This document shows, piece by piece, positions 17,142 through 25,009 of a stretch of DNA of 32,332 bases. The stretch is from Minisyncoccota bacterium (GTDB lineage: Bacteria > Patescibacteriota > Minisyncoccia > Minisyncoccales > CG1-02-41-26). The translations under genes and the position numbers were made by a program. Within the stretch, counting starts at the first letter, position 1. The number at the start of each line of letters is the position of its first letter. The DNA lies in contig JAQUKS010000008.1 in the NCBI GenBank assembly GCA_028718965.1, positions 1 through 32,332 on the forward strand. The letters run 5' to 3'. The notes beneath the pieces were generated by a model, which saw only the letters and a program-made list of their open reading frames with translations, was not told where the DNA came from and did not search any database.

Positions 17142-17417
17142 TTATAAATAGCTGCCGAATCTGACGGCGTGGCAAGTGTATCCGCCCGGATTTTTCCGCA
17201 AATAATCCTGATGATACTCTTCGGCGGGATAAAACTTTTTCAAGGGTTCCAGGCTCGTAACAACGGGGTCTTTCCAGCGTTTTGATCTGTCGACTACTCC
17301 TATGAAATCCTCGGCTTCCTTTTTCTCTTCCTGGTCAGCGTAAAAAATCGCCGAACGGTAGGAATCGCCCCTGTCGTTGCCCTGCCGGTTTAAAGTCGTC
17401 GGGTTGTGTATCCGAAA
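17142..17417 (-). pseudogene. msrA: 5'-truncated peptide methionine sulfoxide reductase A
   Basis: Ninety-one codons encode the C-terminal part of Msr[52 protein letters not shown] and GYTCHAVRF. The catalytic N-terminal part with the GCFWC-type cysteine is absent, so the product cannot reduce methionine sulfoxide by itself. The reading frame ends abruptly at the solo RAYT repeat (17421-17445), four bases away. This suggests loss or displacement of the 5' half through that repeat. The remnant shows no stops or frameshifts, so the event looks recent (inference). Confidence 0.85.
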
Positions 17418-17420
17418 GTG

Positions 17421-17445
17421 GGGAAAATGGGGTCAGCCACCATTT
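17421..17445 (+). repeat. solo copy of the RAYT hairpin repeat at a gene break
   Basis: This copy is identical to the 22-base RAYT-flanking repeat and shares its GGG flank with the copy at 24288. It separates the msrA fragment from the 3' end of the HD-domain gene. Confidence 0.85.
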
Positions 17446-17481
17446 CTAGCCTTCATTTCGCGGGCTATCGGCAAAATAACC

Positions 17482-18921
17482 TTACTCTTCTGTAAAATAG
17501 GCATAATACCCTTTTGTTTGTCTGCTAATTTCCTCCAGCTCCCCCACTTGCTCATCCTTGAGCAAGTCTCTGACAGGCACGATCTTCGCATCGCTATGCG
17601 CCCCGATAGACAGCCCGGTGTCAAATCCTTTCATGTACTCCACGTGATCCACCGCTTGTTTCCTCCCAGAACAAAAAGTTTGCAATTCTTCTAAGCTGTC
17701 GAACTTTTTCCAATCCAGGCGCTCCGGCTCGATGAAACACCAAACATTCTTATCCGGATAATGCTCTTGGAGCACCGAATTAAGCCAATTATCGTCGCCC
17801 AAGAGTAGTTGCTCGCGAGTGATGGTTCCTTTATCATACAAGGGCTTGACCAGCTGCTGGAGCAGGGAGTCCATGGCCCTTGAGTATGGATTCGTCAGAA
17901 GATCTTTGTGCTCATAAGCCCTAAAAAGTAAAAAATGGAACAATCTGTCGGGGTCTGTAAAAGCAAAATCACTCCTGCCATCGTTGAATTTTAAATCCTG
18001 CCACACGTCCATAGTCAAAGGGTTTTTCAAGCCAACAGACCTGACATCGCAAGGCCGGCTGCTTCCCACGTAATAGCAGTCCAACGCCGTGTAGGCCATC
18101 CTATCAACCACATCCAAAACCCGGCCAAAGAGCTCTCTGCCATTGACCCACCCTTTGGCCTTTTCCATATCGAATCCATACTCATCGGACCATCGTTGAG
18201 CCAAGCCATAATGCCTCAACGCCCATTCAAAGTTCTCTTCCTCGTCAAGGCCTGCGGGGTCTACCCTTTTGACGGAATCCCCACCAGCGGGCGTGGCAAT
18301 ATCATGATACGCGCTCGCTAAAACAACCGGGAGACGCTCTTGTTCCGTATAATCATGCTTGGCAAGAATCGCTTCCATCAAAAAAGCAACCAACCTTGAG
18401 TGCGCCCATCGAGTATGAGAAAAGTAAGGGGCCGGATAAATCATGGCCGTATCTGATTTCCAATTATCGGGCTTCGGCGGAACCAAATACCCAAGCTGGC
18501 TGATTCCCCCCAAACGAAAAAACGGTTGCCCGAGAAGCTCCTTAAAGAAAGTATCCTCGTAGACGTCTGCGAGGAGATCATACGAACTAAAGGGCAGGAT
18601 GGCTATATCCGGGCTTCCAGTAGCAATTTTGTCACCGAAGCTATCAATAATCTCTACGTATCGGTCTCTAGGGACAAGATGCACTCTGCCTAAACTAAGA
18701 ATACTATCTAATGATACGGCCTCAGGAATCTCCCCTCTTTTTACCTGCTGCTGCCATTCTTGAAATGCCTTTTGAAATCCCGGATGCTGTCCAAACCCGG
18801 GCAACGGCCCGGATTCCGGAAAAGCAGGATCACAAAATATCTTCGTATCATTTTTTTCCTTTCCGGTAGTAGTCTCCTGCTCTTTTTCTATTCTTGGTTC
18901 GGGAAACTTTTCTCCAGCCAT
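17482..18921 (-). CDS. HD-domain phosphohydrolase-like protein, 479 aa
   Basis: A soluble protein whose centre carries an HD metal-site pattern: HTRWAHSRLVAFLMEAIL (His169, His174), then ASAYHDIATPAGGDSVKRVDP (His206-Asp207), similar to dNTP triphosphohydrolases and other HD hydrolases. A later Asp candidate lies in LDVVDRMAYTALDCYY. Residues 1-60 are polar and probably disordered. The substrate is unknown; nucleotide or phosphoester hydrolysis is expected of the family. A TTGAAC-17-TATAAA promoter ends six bases before ATG 18921, so the mRNA is probably leaderless, which also fixes the start. The SRPBCC gene lies upstream with its own promoter. Confidence 0.75.
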   Translation of the reverse strand: MAGEKFPEPRIEKEQETTTGKEKNDTKIFCDPAFPESGPLPGFGQHPGFQKAFQEWQQQVKRGEIPEAVSLDSILSLGRVHLVPRDRYVEIIDSFGDKIATGSPDIAILPFSSYDLLADVYEDTFFKELLGQPFFRLGGISQLGYLVPPKPDNWKSDTAMIYPAPYFSHTRWAHSRLVAFLMEAILAKHDYTEQERLPVVLASAYHDIATPAGGDSVKRVDPAGLDEEENFEWALRHYGLAQRWSDEYGFDMEKAKGWVNGRELFGRVLDVVDRMAYTALDCYYVGSSRPCDVRSVGLKNPLTMDVWQDLKFNDGRSDFAFTDPDRLFHFLLFRAYEHKDLLTNPYSRAMDSLLQQLVKPLYDKGTITREQLLLGDDNWLNSVLQEHYPDKNVWCFIEPERLDWKKFDSLEELQTFCSGRKQAVDHVEYMKGFDTGLSIGAHSDAKIVPVRDLLKDEQVGELEEISRQTKGYYAYFTEE

Positions 18922-18927
18922 AATTTT

Positions 18928-18956
18928 TTTATAAATGCTCTACGGGACGCGTTCAA
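18928..18956 (-). promoter_or_regulatory. leaderless promoter of the HD-domain gene
   Basis: TTGAAC (18951-18956) and TATAAA (18928-18933) are 17 bases apart on the minus strand. Six bases separate the -10 box from the ATG, so the start codon itself should be the first transcribed base. A CTACGG/CCGTAG inverted repeat (18940-18963) spans the -35 box and may be an operator. Confidence 0.6.
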
Positions 18957-19033
18957 AACCGTAGAATGCAAGAAGGTAGCAAAAAAATTGAAACAATGCG
19001 CCTTCATGCAGAGGCCGGGCGGTGCTCATGATT

Positions 19034-19480
19034 TTATCTCTCGAGCCTTTTCCTTAGTTCGTCTATGACGGCTTTCTGCCAGTATTTCATGGAAAACCAG
19101 CCAATCAATGGTCGCGCGACCATTCGGAGCCAGCGTTTATGGATGACAACCTGATAAGTGTAATCTATCATGGTTCCTTCCGGACATTCAGAGAGCAGCA
19201 ATTCTTCGTGGCCAGAAGTTCCAAATTCAGGGCTTTCATTATCCGAAATGAACCCCTTTTCAGGGACGACCCTGGTTTTCATTTTTACCGGAAACTTTTT
19301 GCCGAACGATTTGACGGTCGCGTCCATCTCCAAATTATCTCCCTCGCGCTTTACGACTTGTATGGATTCCCCGACTTTCGGAAAATACTCAGGCCATTTT
19401 TCAAAGTCAGTCATTATGTCAAACACCTCCGATAGAGGAGCCTTGATAAGCCACTTAGCATGGAGAGTGATGTCTTTCAT
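19034..19480 (-). CDS. SRPBCC (START-like) family protein, 148 aa
   Basis: A helix-grip fold protein: MKDITLHAKWLIKAPLSEVFDIMTDFEKWPEYFP is the classic opening strand and helix of the polyketide cyclase/SRPBCC group. It is followed by beta strands (EMDATVKSFGKKFPVKMKT...), GTMIDYTYQVVIHKRWL, and a long C-terminal helix FSMKYWQKAVIDELRKRLE. These proteins bind hydrophobic ligands; the ligand here is unknown. The open frame extends to 19573, but homology begins at ATG 19480, which lies exactly six bases after a TATAAT box, so the transcript is probably leaderless. Confidence 0.8.
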   Translation of the reverse strand: MKDITLHAKWLIKAPLSEVFDIMTDFEKWPEYFPKVGESIQVVKREGDNLEMDATVKSFGKKFPVKMKTRVVPEKGFISDNESPEFGTSGHEELLLSECPEGTMIDYTYQVVIHKRWLRMVARPLIGWFSMKYWQKAVIDELRKRLER

Positions 19481-19486
19481 ATAAAA

Positions 19487-19516
19487 ATTATAACAAAAAA
19501 ACCTGCACACTGCCAA
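19487..19516 (-). promoter_or_regulatory. leaderless promoter of the SRPBCC gene
   Basis: A perfect TATAAT (19487-19492) with TTGGCA (19511-19516) 18 bases upstream on the minus strand. Six bases separate the -10 box from ATG 19480. The -35 box lies inside the terminator stem of the preceding operon. Confidence 0.6.
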
Positions 19517-19530
19517 AAGGCAGGCACAGG
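19494..19530 (-). terminator. terminator downstream of the Fic operon
   Basis: On the minus strand CCTG..CTGCC/GGCAG..CAGG forms a stem with a 4-base loop and is followed by TTTTTTTGTT. It lies about 190 bases past the Fic stop codon and shares sequence with the SRPBCC promoter. Confidence 0.6.
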
Positions 19531-19633
19531 CGACTTTCGTTTCTTTTATACACCTACTATCACCCATTTTCAACCAAAACCTGTGGAAAAATCAAAATCA
19601 AGCAAAAGTTCGAATCCTACCTTGGGTATAACC

Positions 19634-19672
19634 AAAAACCCTTGATTTACAAGAGTTTTTGACGATGCTCCG
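19634..19672 (+). repeat. hairpin plus 17-base repeat (short copy)
   Basis: AAAAACCCTTG pairs with CAAGAGTTTTT (ten of eleven pairs). The T tract is followed by GACGATGCTCCG. The 17 bases TTTTTGACGATGCTCCG recur exactly at 20709-20725, again after a hairpin and a nearby GGTATAACC. Both copies sit downstream of minus-strand genes. Confidence 0.65.
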
Positions 19673-19720
19673 CTCGCTGGCTAATGTTAGAACCTGTTTC
19701 CAACAAAATCCAAGGCATTT

Positions 19721-20356
19721 TTACGTCCCCGGCTTTAGCGAATGTTGAGCCACCTCTGCTAACGCAGCCCTGACTAATTCCTGCAATCCCGCAAGATTAC
19801 CTTGGTCGGCAGATTGCAGGGCCTTTATGTATTTTTTCCGTCCCGCCGTGGTTCCAACCTTTAATTCAACGGGCGGCAAGTCCAAGTTCAATAGAATCAC
19901 ATTGGTAAGCAGTCGGCCAATACGCCCGTTATAATCCTGGAAAGGATGTATCCATAGAAATCTATGCTGCGCCCAAGCCAATAATTCTATCAACTGCTCT
20001 AAGAAGTCAGGGTTGTTTATAGTCGGCAAATGCTTTAAGCGCGTTTGCAAGTCCTTGCAAAAGTTTGTCATTAGCTCCGGCACTAAATAATATTTAGATG
20101 GGGTATGGCCAGAAACAACCACGTCCACCTGGCGAAACTTTCCACCTGTCTTAGGAAATATCCAGCCGAAACCGATTTTATGAATCTTTTGTATTGAGCT
20201 AGGGGTAAGAGAAATTTTACCTCTTTTCCTTTCTCGCAAAACAAAATCCCAAGCACGTTTGATGCCTTCTATTTCAAGAGGGATCAACCTTGATCTTGGG
20301 ATAATGCCAAAAGCCGTTTCCTTATAGCTTGTTTCGCCTAAACGTTTTGTGCTCAC
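19721..20356 (-). CDS. Fic-domain protein, probable toxin
   Basis: A 211-residue Fic enzyme, normally an AMP-transferase for hydroxyl side chains of target proteins. The active-site motif is HPFQDYNGRIGR (His137 to Arg148), matching HxFx(D/E)GNGRxxR except for Tyr142 in place of the first Gly. The flap strand region GKFRQVDVVVSG (72-83) is as expected. It starts at GTG 20356, overlapping the stop of the upstream small gene by four bases, the usual toxin/antitoxin coupling. A housekeeping regulatory role is possible instead. A terminator follows at 19494-19530. Confidence 0.85.
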   Translation of the reverse strand: MSTKRLGETSYKETAFGIIPRSRLIPLEIEGIKRAWDFVLRERKRGKISLTPSSIQKIHKIGFGWIFPKTGGKFRQVDVVVSGHTPSKYYLVPELMTNFCKDLQTRLKHLPTINNPDFLEQLIELLAWAQHRFLWIHPFQDYNGRIGRLLTNVILLNLDLPPVELKVGTTAGRKKYIKALQSADQGNLAGLQELVRAALAEVAQHSLKPGT

Positions 20357-20538
20357 GTTGCAAGTTCAGCTTTTTTATTCAAAATTTTTCTCACTAATTT
20401 AAGAGTGGTTTGGGGATTCTCGGTTTTGGTTGTGCGATAAATCATTTTTTCTTCAAAAGTACGCAAATAATCCCCGCGCTTTTTAATCGAAGATTCCTGA
20501 TACTGCTTCAAAATTTGTATAATCTTTCTCTCAGACAT
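20353..20538 (-). CDS. candidate Fic antitoxin, 61 aa
   Basis: A small, basic, helical protein encoded just upstream of the Fic gene with a 4-base overlap. Class I Fic inhibitors carry (S/T)xxxE(G/N), which blocks ATP binding; here TTKTEN (Thr36, Glu40, Asn41) fits that pattern. The match is short and could be chance, but size, position and overlap agree. No ribosome site or clear promoter is visible. Confidence 0.6.
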   Translation of the reverse strand: MSERKIIQILKQYQESSIKKRGDYLRTFEEKMIYRTTKTENPQTTLKLVRKILNKKAELAT

Positions 20539-20650
20539 ATCTTTGCTTCTTTGTCCTTATGTTTCAAGAATAGCACAAAAACCCTTCTCCTGCAAATAAA
20601 GTTCAAACCCTATCCAGCCTTCATTGAAATTACGGCCTGGCAATGTCGGG

Positions 20651-20680
20651 GTATAACCCCTTCGGCAAGCTCAGGGCAAG
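20651..20680 (+). repeat. CTTCGGCAAGCTCAGGGCAAG-type dispersed repeat
   Basis: GTATAACCCC is followed by TTCGGCAAGCTCAGGGCAAG. From memory, near-identical short sequences are scattered through intergenic regions of many environmental bacterial genomes. Here it abuts a strong terminator hairpin. I found no second full copy in the window. Confidence 0.4.
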
Positions 20681-20681
20681 C

Positions 20682-20713
20682 AAAAAATCCTCCGCCTAAG
20701 GCGGAGGATTTTT
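20682..20713. terminator. strong bidirectional terminator
   Basis: AAAAAATCCTCCGCC pairs with GGCGGAGGATTTTT around a TAA loop, with A and T tracts on both sides. It ends the 1149-residue gene transcript on the minus strand. The small plus-strand ORF lies between the two. Confidence 0.85.
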
Positions 20714-20717
20714 GACG

Positions 20718-20834
20718 ATGCTCCGAGCTGTGAGAGAACTTCGCACCATCATTCTAAGCGGGTGGAAATCATACGAACTGGATGCGGCCGTAGATATGAT
20801 GGAAGGTACGGCGCCGTTTAATATATTAGATTAA
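20718..20834 (+). CDS. candidate microprotein, 38 aa (copy B)
   Basis: The sequence starts MLRAVRELRTIILSGWKSYE and continues through LDAAVDMM to GTAPF. It shares T-I-x-x-(x)-x-G-x-x-S-Y-x-x-D-x-A-V-x-M-x4-5-P-F with copy A at 11714-11845. Both copies lie antisense between a minus-strand stop codon and that transcript's terminator, and both end overlapping the minus-strand gene (here by four bases). The ATG lies inside the 17-base repeat TTTTTGACGATGCTCCG. No promoter is visible; read-through of the hairpin from the plus strand would be needed. Unknown family; translation unproven. Confidence 0.45.
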   Translation: MLRAVRELRTIILSGWKSYELDAAVDMMEGTAPFNILD

Positions 20835-23800
20835 TTTTTCTCAGTAGGCACAGTTTCTTTGGGAGAAAGTAAATTACTAAACTCCGTATATCCTCGAGCT
20901 ATTAATCGATTTATTAACTCTTTTGCTTCGCTATGAGCAGTTTCCTCTTGAGATTGCAATGCAGAAGATAAAATATTGTTAATTTCATCTCTATGACCCA
21001 TAACAGCCCATCCAGGTTGATCGGCTAGGCTAATTTTACTTAGAATTTGGACAGTCTTGGTCGGGCTTGTCTTTACCAGCTCGGTTAATCGTTCTAATAC
21101 GAAATAGTCTGATTGTTGCTTTCTTCCAATTTCAAGAGCTTGTAAATATTGTTCAAAACTCCATTGGTCATCAAATCGACCAGAAGCAAACCACCATCCG
21201 AATGCCGATGCTTCTTCTTCATAATTTCCAGTATCAGTTGCAGACTTTATAACAGATAATCTATTATTCCAAAGTGCCTTGAATCGTTCTAAAATTTCTT
21301 TATCAAGTCCCTGATTTTCGCTCCTTAGGCTACGCCCAATAAAATCTAGAGCATGGCCCCTAATTTTGTCATCTGCATATTTCCAAAAATCATTAAGTAA
21401 ACTATCAGACAACTCAATTTTACCCCTACCATACTGAAGCATTAAATGTTCGGCTAAACGTTCATCTCTGTCAGTATACCTTCTTCGTTTCTGGTCGACT
21501 TTTCCTATATTTTTTATTGCTTCCAAATAACGCTCCCTCAAAATTTCGAATGGATCGTTGTAAACAGGAACATATAACATCATCGTATTCCAAGCAGCTG
21601 CGTATAATTCATTATCAAACTGACCAAGTGGCAAAATTTTGTTTAAATTTTCTAATGTCCAATCCCTATCTATAAGTAAAAGCCACGGGAAAAATCTCCC
21701 ATATACGGCACGAACAGCAACAGATGGATCACTTTCAGGGTCAAGATGCTCGTCTAGCACCGACTGCGCTTCTGGCATGTCAGTAAAATTAATTTTCAGG
21801 TTCTTGTCGCCAACTGATTCCTTTTCCTTACATCTGTAAACCCAGAGAGCATATTCGATCGTAGCATTAATCGCTTCACTGCGTGTGCAGTTAATTGCGT
21901 GCGTATATGCATCGTCACTGTTTTCCGCCCATTTCAAATCATCTTCAGGGGTGGGGTCTACATCATGAGTTATGGGTTCTATTATCTTCCATACTTCTTC
22001 TCGCAAGTTACAAGGAATAGTATTACTATTTGTACCTCTAGACATTAGTGAAACGATGGCTTTTCTTGTCCAACCCCAGTCTGGGTCTTGATCCATTATC
22101 TCGCCCTTCCTCCCTGGAATTTCTTTTTTCTGCTCTACTACCCAGGAACATAAAGTAAGCATTTTAGGCCAATCGAGCTCGTGGCCATTTTGGATTAGTT
22201 CATAAAAAGCTTGAATATAGGCCCTAACATAAGTCGGGTCTAGTCCCTTAAATTTCTCTGAAATACTATTAAAACGATCGGGATTTAATTTAATAGCTGC
22301 ACTCAGCTCACGTCCGAAACCTTCTTTAGTGGGCCCAAAACCGTGTTTTTCTTCTTTAGGTTCCCATGATTTAAGAACTTCTATCAATTCCTCGTCTTTC
22401 ATTTTGATTAACTCTTGCGAGTTGATATCACTTGTTGGCCCAACCCAACCAGTAGTCATATAGGAAGAAAAATCGGGATGTTCTGGTGAGCCATACTGTT
22501 TTACAAATCCATCATAACGATTTTTCCAATCATCTGGCAGGTCATTTTTTATATATGATAATTGATCTCTTTGCCAAGCCTCTCTGAAAGCTTTTTCTTG
22601 ATCCTCAGTAATTGTTGTTTCTTGCTTACGTTTATCCACGAGTTCGGCAATTTTTTCAGCTTTCTCAATCCAAGCCAAGATTGTCTGTTGTTCTTCTTTT
22701 GTTAAAAGATTAAAACCTTTATTCATTAACTGTGCCTGCTCGTGTTGAAATTCTGATTTATCGAAAAGAGATTCGTCTGTAAGATACTGAGCGACTAACT
22801 CTTTTGCGGAGTAAGGAAATTCGCTTAAGAAATAGATAGCTAACCTACGAAAAATATCCCATTTTCTATTTTCCAAAATAGAAACGAGAGAAGACAATAT
22901 GCTTGGATTATTTTTAATAAGTGCCAAACCAATATCACGAGCAGCTGTGATAAGTGAATTTTGAATATCATCACGATCGTGGTTTTGCTCGTGATCTTCT
23001 ATTGCGGGTCTTGAAATGTATGAATAGTCATTATATTTATCTTGATTTTCTTTACGTCCTTCATGTTTAAGTCTCAAATAATCAGCAAGTAAATCGCAAA
23101 TAAATTCAAAAGACCGTCCTAGATTAATTTTTACTAGTTCCCGAAATTCCTTTTTAAGGAATTCATTATAATGCCAATGTTCCAATCTCGTTTGAGGGTC
23201 TCTAGAGGGCAGATATCCATGGCTTTCCACAGCTGGTTTAGGATCTGGCAATATCTCTAAAAATATTTTTGCAATTTCAAATGCAGCATCTTCCTCATGT
23301 TCTTCGATGAATTTAATCATTAAATTACTTCCTGGATCAACTAATGTAAGCTGGAAAAAATTATGATCACTTTTCAACCAATCTTTTAATTTTTCCTTTA
23401 AATCAATTCTTTTTTCTTTTGGCAATTGAAGAGCAATTTTTAATAAACCGCTTTTAACATTTGAGTTGTCTGTGTCTTTTACTTCTTTAAGAATATCGGT
23501 AACAAGATCAGATTCTTGGGACGCAACTTTTTCCAAATACAAAGCGGCAGGCCAAGGTAAATGCCTTATCGTTCCTTCTTCTTGGTTATGTTCAGCCTGT
23601 GGCGGATCAGAAAATATTCCCTCTTTTTTTAACAATGATAACCATTTTGGATTTTCTAATTGACTAAAAAATCTTTGATGTGCAACAAGATTATTGGGTA
23701 TATGAAGATGTATAGTCTTTGCATCATCTGATGTCGGATCGTCCTTTTTGGCTAAGGCATCCAGGGTGTCAAAAACTTTTGTGTACTTACTCTCAAATTT

Positions 23801-24280
23801 ATCCAAAACATCATCTATAATCGACCCCATTTGAGACCAAAACTCCAGGAACTCTTTATTTATAATTCTTGCGGAATCAAGATTATGCCTATGAGCATGA
23901 CTATGTAAGCTATTATCTTTAGTAAAAGAAAGCCATGTTTTAGCAACTGGGTCTGAATCATCATACTCCAAGGCTTTTAATATTGCCTGAATATCTTGTT
24001 CATGCGCCCCATCTCCCTTTGGTTTATCTGTAGAACCAGTAAAAGTTCGAAGCACATCTCGCAAAGAACTCTCAACCTCTCTTAAAAGATGGCCTACAAT
24101 ATGCGTCGTTGCTTCAAATGGGGGTTGAACCACCATGTGTCTGCAAGCATCTTTGTAGAAAGCAGCAGCGCCAGGGCCGACTAGTCTGAACAAACGATCA
24201 TAAATTGGCTTTTGTTGTTCATTAAGTTTAAATGGCCCAGAAAGAGGATTGTTTTGTTTTGGAGTATCATTGTTGGTCAT
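20831..24280 (-). CDS. large orphan protein, 1149 aa, candidate defence protein
   Basis: A soluble, mostly helical giant without signal peptide, membrane helices, P-loop or recognisable nuclease motif. Residues 30-80 (RLVGPGAAAFYKDACRHM, TTHIVGHLLREVESSLRDVL) and the His-rich SLHSHAHRHNL (124-134) stand out. The remainder resembles an alpha-solenoid of short helical repeats. From memory the N-terminal pattern resembles a family of uncharacterised ~1,100-residue bacterial proteins, but I cannot name a domain. It lies between Fic and restriction genes, so a phage-defence role is reasonable inference only. I start it at ATG 24280: the open frame continues upstream but through the transposon repeat. 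Its base composition is more A/T-rich than the glycolytic genes. Confidence 0.75.
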   Translation of the reverse strand: MTNNDTPKQNNPLSGPFKLNEQQKPIYDRLFRLVGPGAAAFYKDACRHMVVQPPFEATTHIVGHLLREVESSLRDVLRTFTGSTDKPKGDGAHEQDIQAILKALEYDDSDPVAKTWLSFTKDNSLHSHAHRHNLDSARIINKEFLEFWSQMGSIIDDVLDKFESKYTKVFDTLDALAKKDDPTSDDAKTIHLHIPNNLVAHQRFFSQLENPKWLSLLKKEGIFSDPPQAEHNQEEGTIRHLPWPAALYLEKVASQESDLVTDILKEVKDTDNSNVKSGLLKIALQLPKEKRIDLKEKLKDWLKSDHNFFQLTLVDPGSNLMIKFIEEHEEDAAFEIAKIFLEILPDPKPAVESHGYLPSRDPQTRLEHWHYNEFLKKEFRELVKINLGRSFEFICDLLADYLRLKHEGRKENQDKYNDYSYISRPAIEDHEQNHDRDDIQNSLITAARDIGLALIKNNPSILSSLVSILENRKWDIFRRLAIYFLSEFPYSAKELVAQYLTDESLFDKSEFQHEQAQLMNKGFNLLTKEEQQTILAWIEKAEKIAELVDKRKQETTITEDQEKAFREAWQRDQLSYIKNDLPDDWKNRYDGFVKQYGSPEHPDFSSYMTTGWVGPTSDINSQELIKMKDEELIEVLKSWEPKEEKHGFGPTKEGFGRELSAAIKLNPDRFNSISEKFKGLDPTYVRAYIQAFYELIQNGHELDWPKMLTLCSWVVEQKKEIPGRKGEIMDQDPDWGWTRKAIVSLMSRGTNSNTIPCNLREEVWKIIEPITHDVDPTPEDDLKWAENSDDAYTHAINCTRSEAINATIEYALWVYRCKEKESVGDKNLKINFTDMPEAQSVLDEHLDPESDPSVAVRAVYGRFFPWLLLIDRDWTLENLNKILPLGQFDNELYAAAWNTMMLYVPVYNDPFEILRERYLEAIKNIGKVDQKRRRYTDRDERLAEHLMLQYGRGKIELSDSLLNDFWKYADDKIRGHALDFIGRSLRSENQGLDKEILERFKALWNNRLSVIKSATDTGNYEEEASAFGWWFASGRFDDQWSFEQYLQALEIGRKQQSDYFVLERLTELVKTSPTKTVQILSKISLADQPGWAVMGHRDEINNILSSALQSQEETAHSEAKELINRLIARGYTEFSNLLSPKETVPTEKN

Positions 24281-24290
24281 AATTTTTGGG

Positions 24291-24312
24291 AAAATGGGGT
24301 CAGCCACCATTT
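24291..24312 (+). repeat. left inverted repeat of the RAYT unit
   Basis: Perfect reverse complement of 25007-25028. It contains the TGA stop codon of the transposase gene, so the gene ends inside the repeat. Confidence 0.9.
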
Positions 24313-24974
24313 TTTGGCCTACCCACTCTACGCAACGTTTGTTCGAGGCCGAAATCTTTAACTGCCTTCTCCGCCCAGTCAATGTTGCCATACGGGCTGC
24401 TTTTGATTATTGAATTTTCAATTACTTCTTCTTCGTTAATGTTTTGATCTTGATTAACTAATAATAAATAGTTATCTGGAATATCAACTGGCCATTCTGA
24501 AAGAATAATCTTTTGTTCAGTTGTCCGTTTCTCTCTTCTGTAAATGCTTGACCATTGCCAATCTTGAGCAAGTTCGCACAAACCTGCCTTTTTTGCGTTT
24601 CTCTCCACGTAGCGGACTAGGGTTAAAAAATAGTTGTCTTTTTGACATAAAAAAGACTTGTACCTTCCTTGATACAAGTGCCCTTCTCCAATTGTTTTTT
24701 TAGTTGTATGCCACCTTCTTGTATGAGTATTTGAAAGCCAGCCCACAAATTTAGATAAATCACCATCCTGTTTTGGATGCACGATTAGATGCCAGTGGTT
24801 TGGCATAATACAATATGCTAAAAGGCGCATATCGAATCTTTCTATTGCTTGAGCGAGAATGCTTTCAAAAATTTTGTAATCTTGATCATTATCGAAAATC
24901 TGGACTCGAGCGTTGGCTCTATTTAACACATGGTACATTTCTTCACCAATATCTGTTCTTGTTATTCTCGGCAT
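24300..24974 (-). CDS. REP-associated tyrosine transposase (Y1_Tnp, RAYT)
   Basis: A 224-residue HUH endonuclease that cuts and rejoins single-stranded DNA at hairpins. Landmarks: the opening MPRITR...EEMYHVLNRAN, the metal motif CIMPNHWHLIVHP (His60-Trp-His62), GEGHLYQGRYKSFL, the catalytic tyrosine candidate Tyr122 in RYVERNAKKAGL, and WQWSS. All are intact, so the enzyme may be active. ATG 24974 is preferred over 24998, because a TATAAT box lies six bases before it and homology begins there. The C-terminus (GRPKNGG) is encoded by the left repeat. Confidence 0.92.
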   Translation of the reverse strand: MPRITRTDIGEEMYHVLNRANARVQIFDNDQDYKIFESILAQAIERFDMRLLAYCIMPNHWHLIVHPKQDGDLSKFVGWLSNTHTRRWHTTKKTIGEGHLYQGRYKSFLCQKDNYFLTLVRYVERNAKKAGLCELAQDWQWSSIYRREKRTTEQKIILSEWPVDIPDNYLLLVNQDQNINEEEVIENSIIKSSPYGNIDWAEKAVKDFGLEQTLRRVGRPKNGG

Positions 24975-24980
24975 ACGCCC

Positions 24981-25009
24981 ATTATACCATGGCAACATAA
25001 ATCATTAAA
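24981..25009 (-). promoter_or_regulatory. leaderless promoter of the transposase
   Basis: TATAAT (24981-24986) is six bases before ATG 24974. A weak -35 (TTTAAT, 25004-25009) lies 17 bases upstream and overlaps the inner end of the right repeat, so the repeat supplies part of the promoter. Confidence 0.55.

Noticed and set aside
24281-24391. N-terminal extension of the 1149-residue protein through the RAYT unit
   Set aside because: The extension is translated transposon repeat and transposase antisense sequence; ATG 24280 is the first start outside the repeat.
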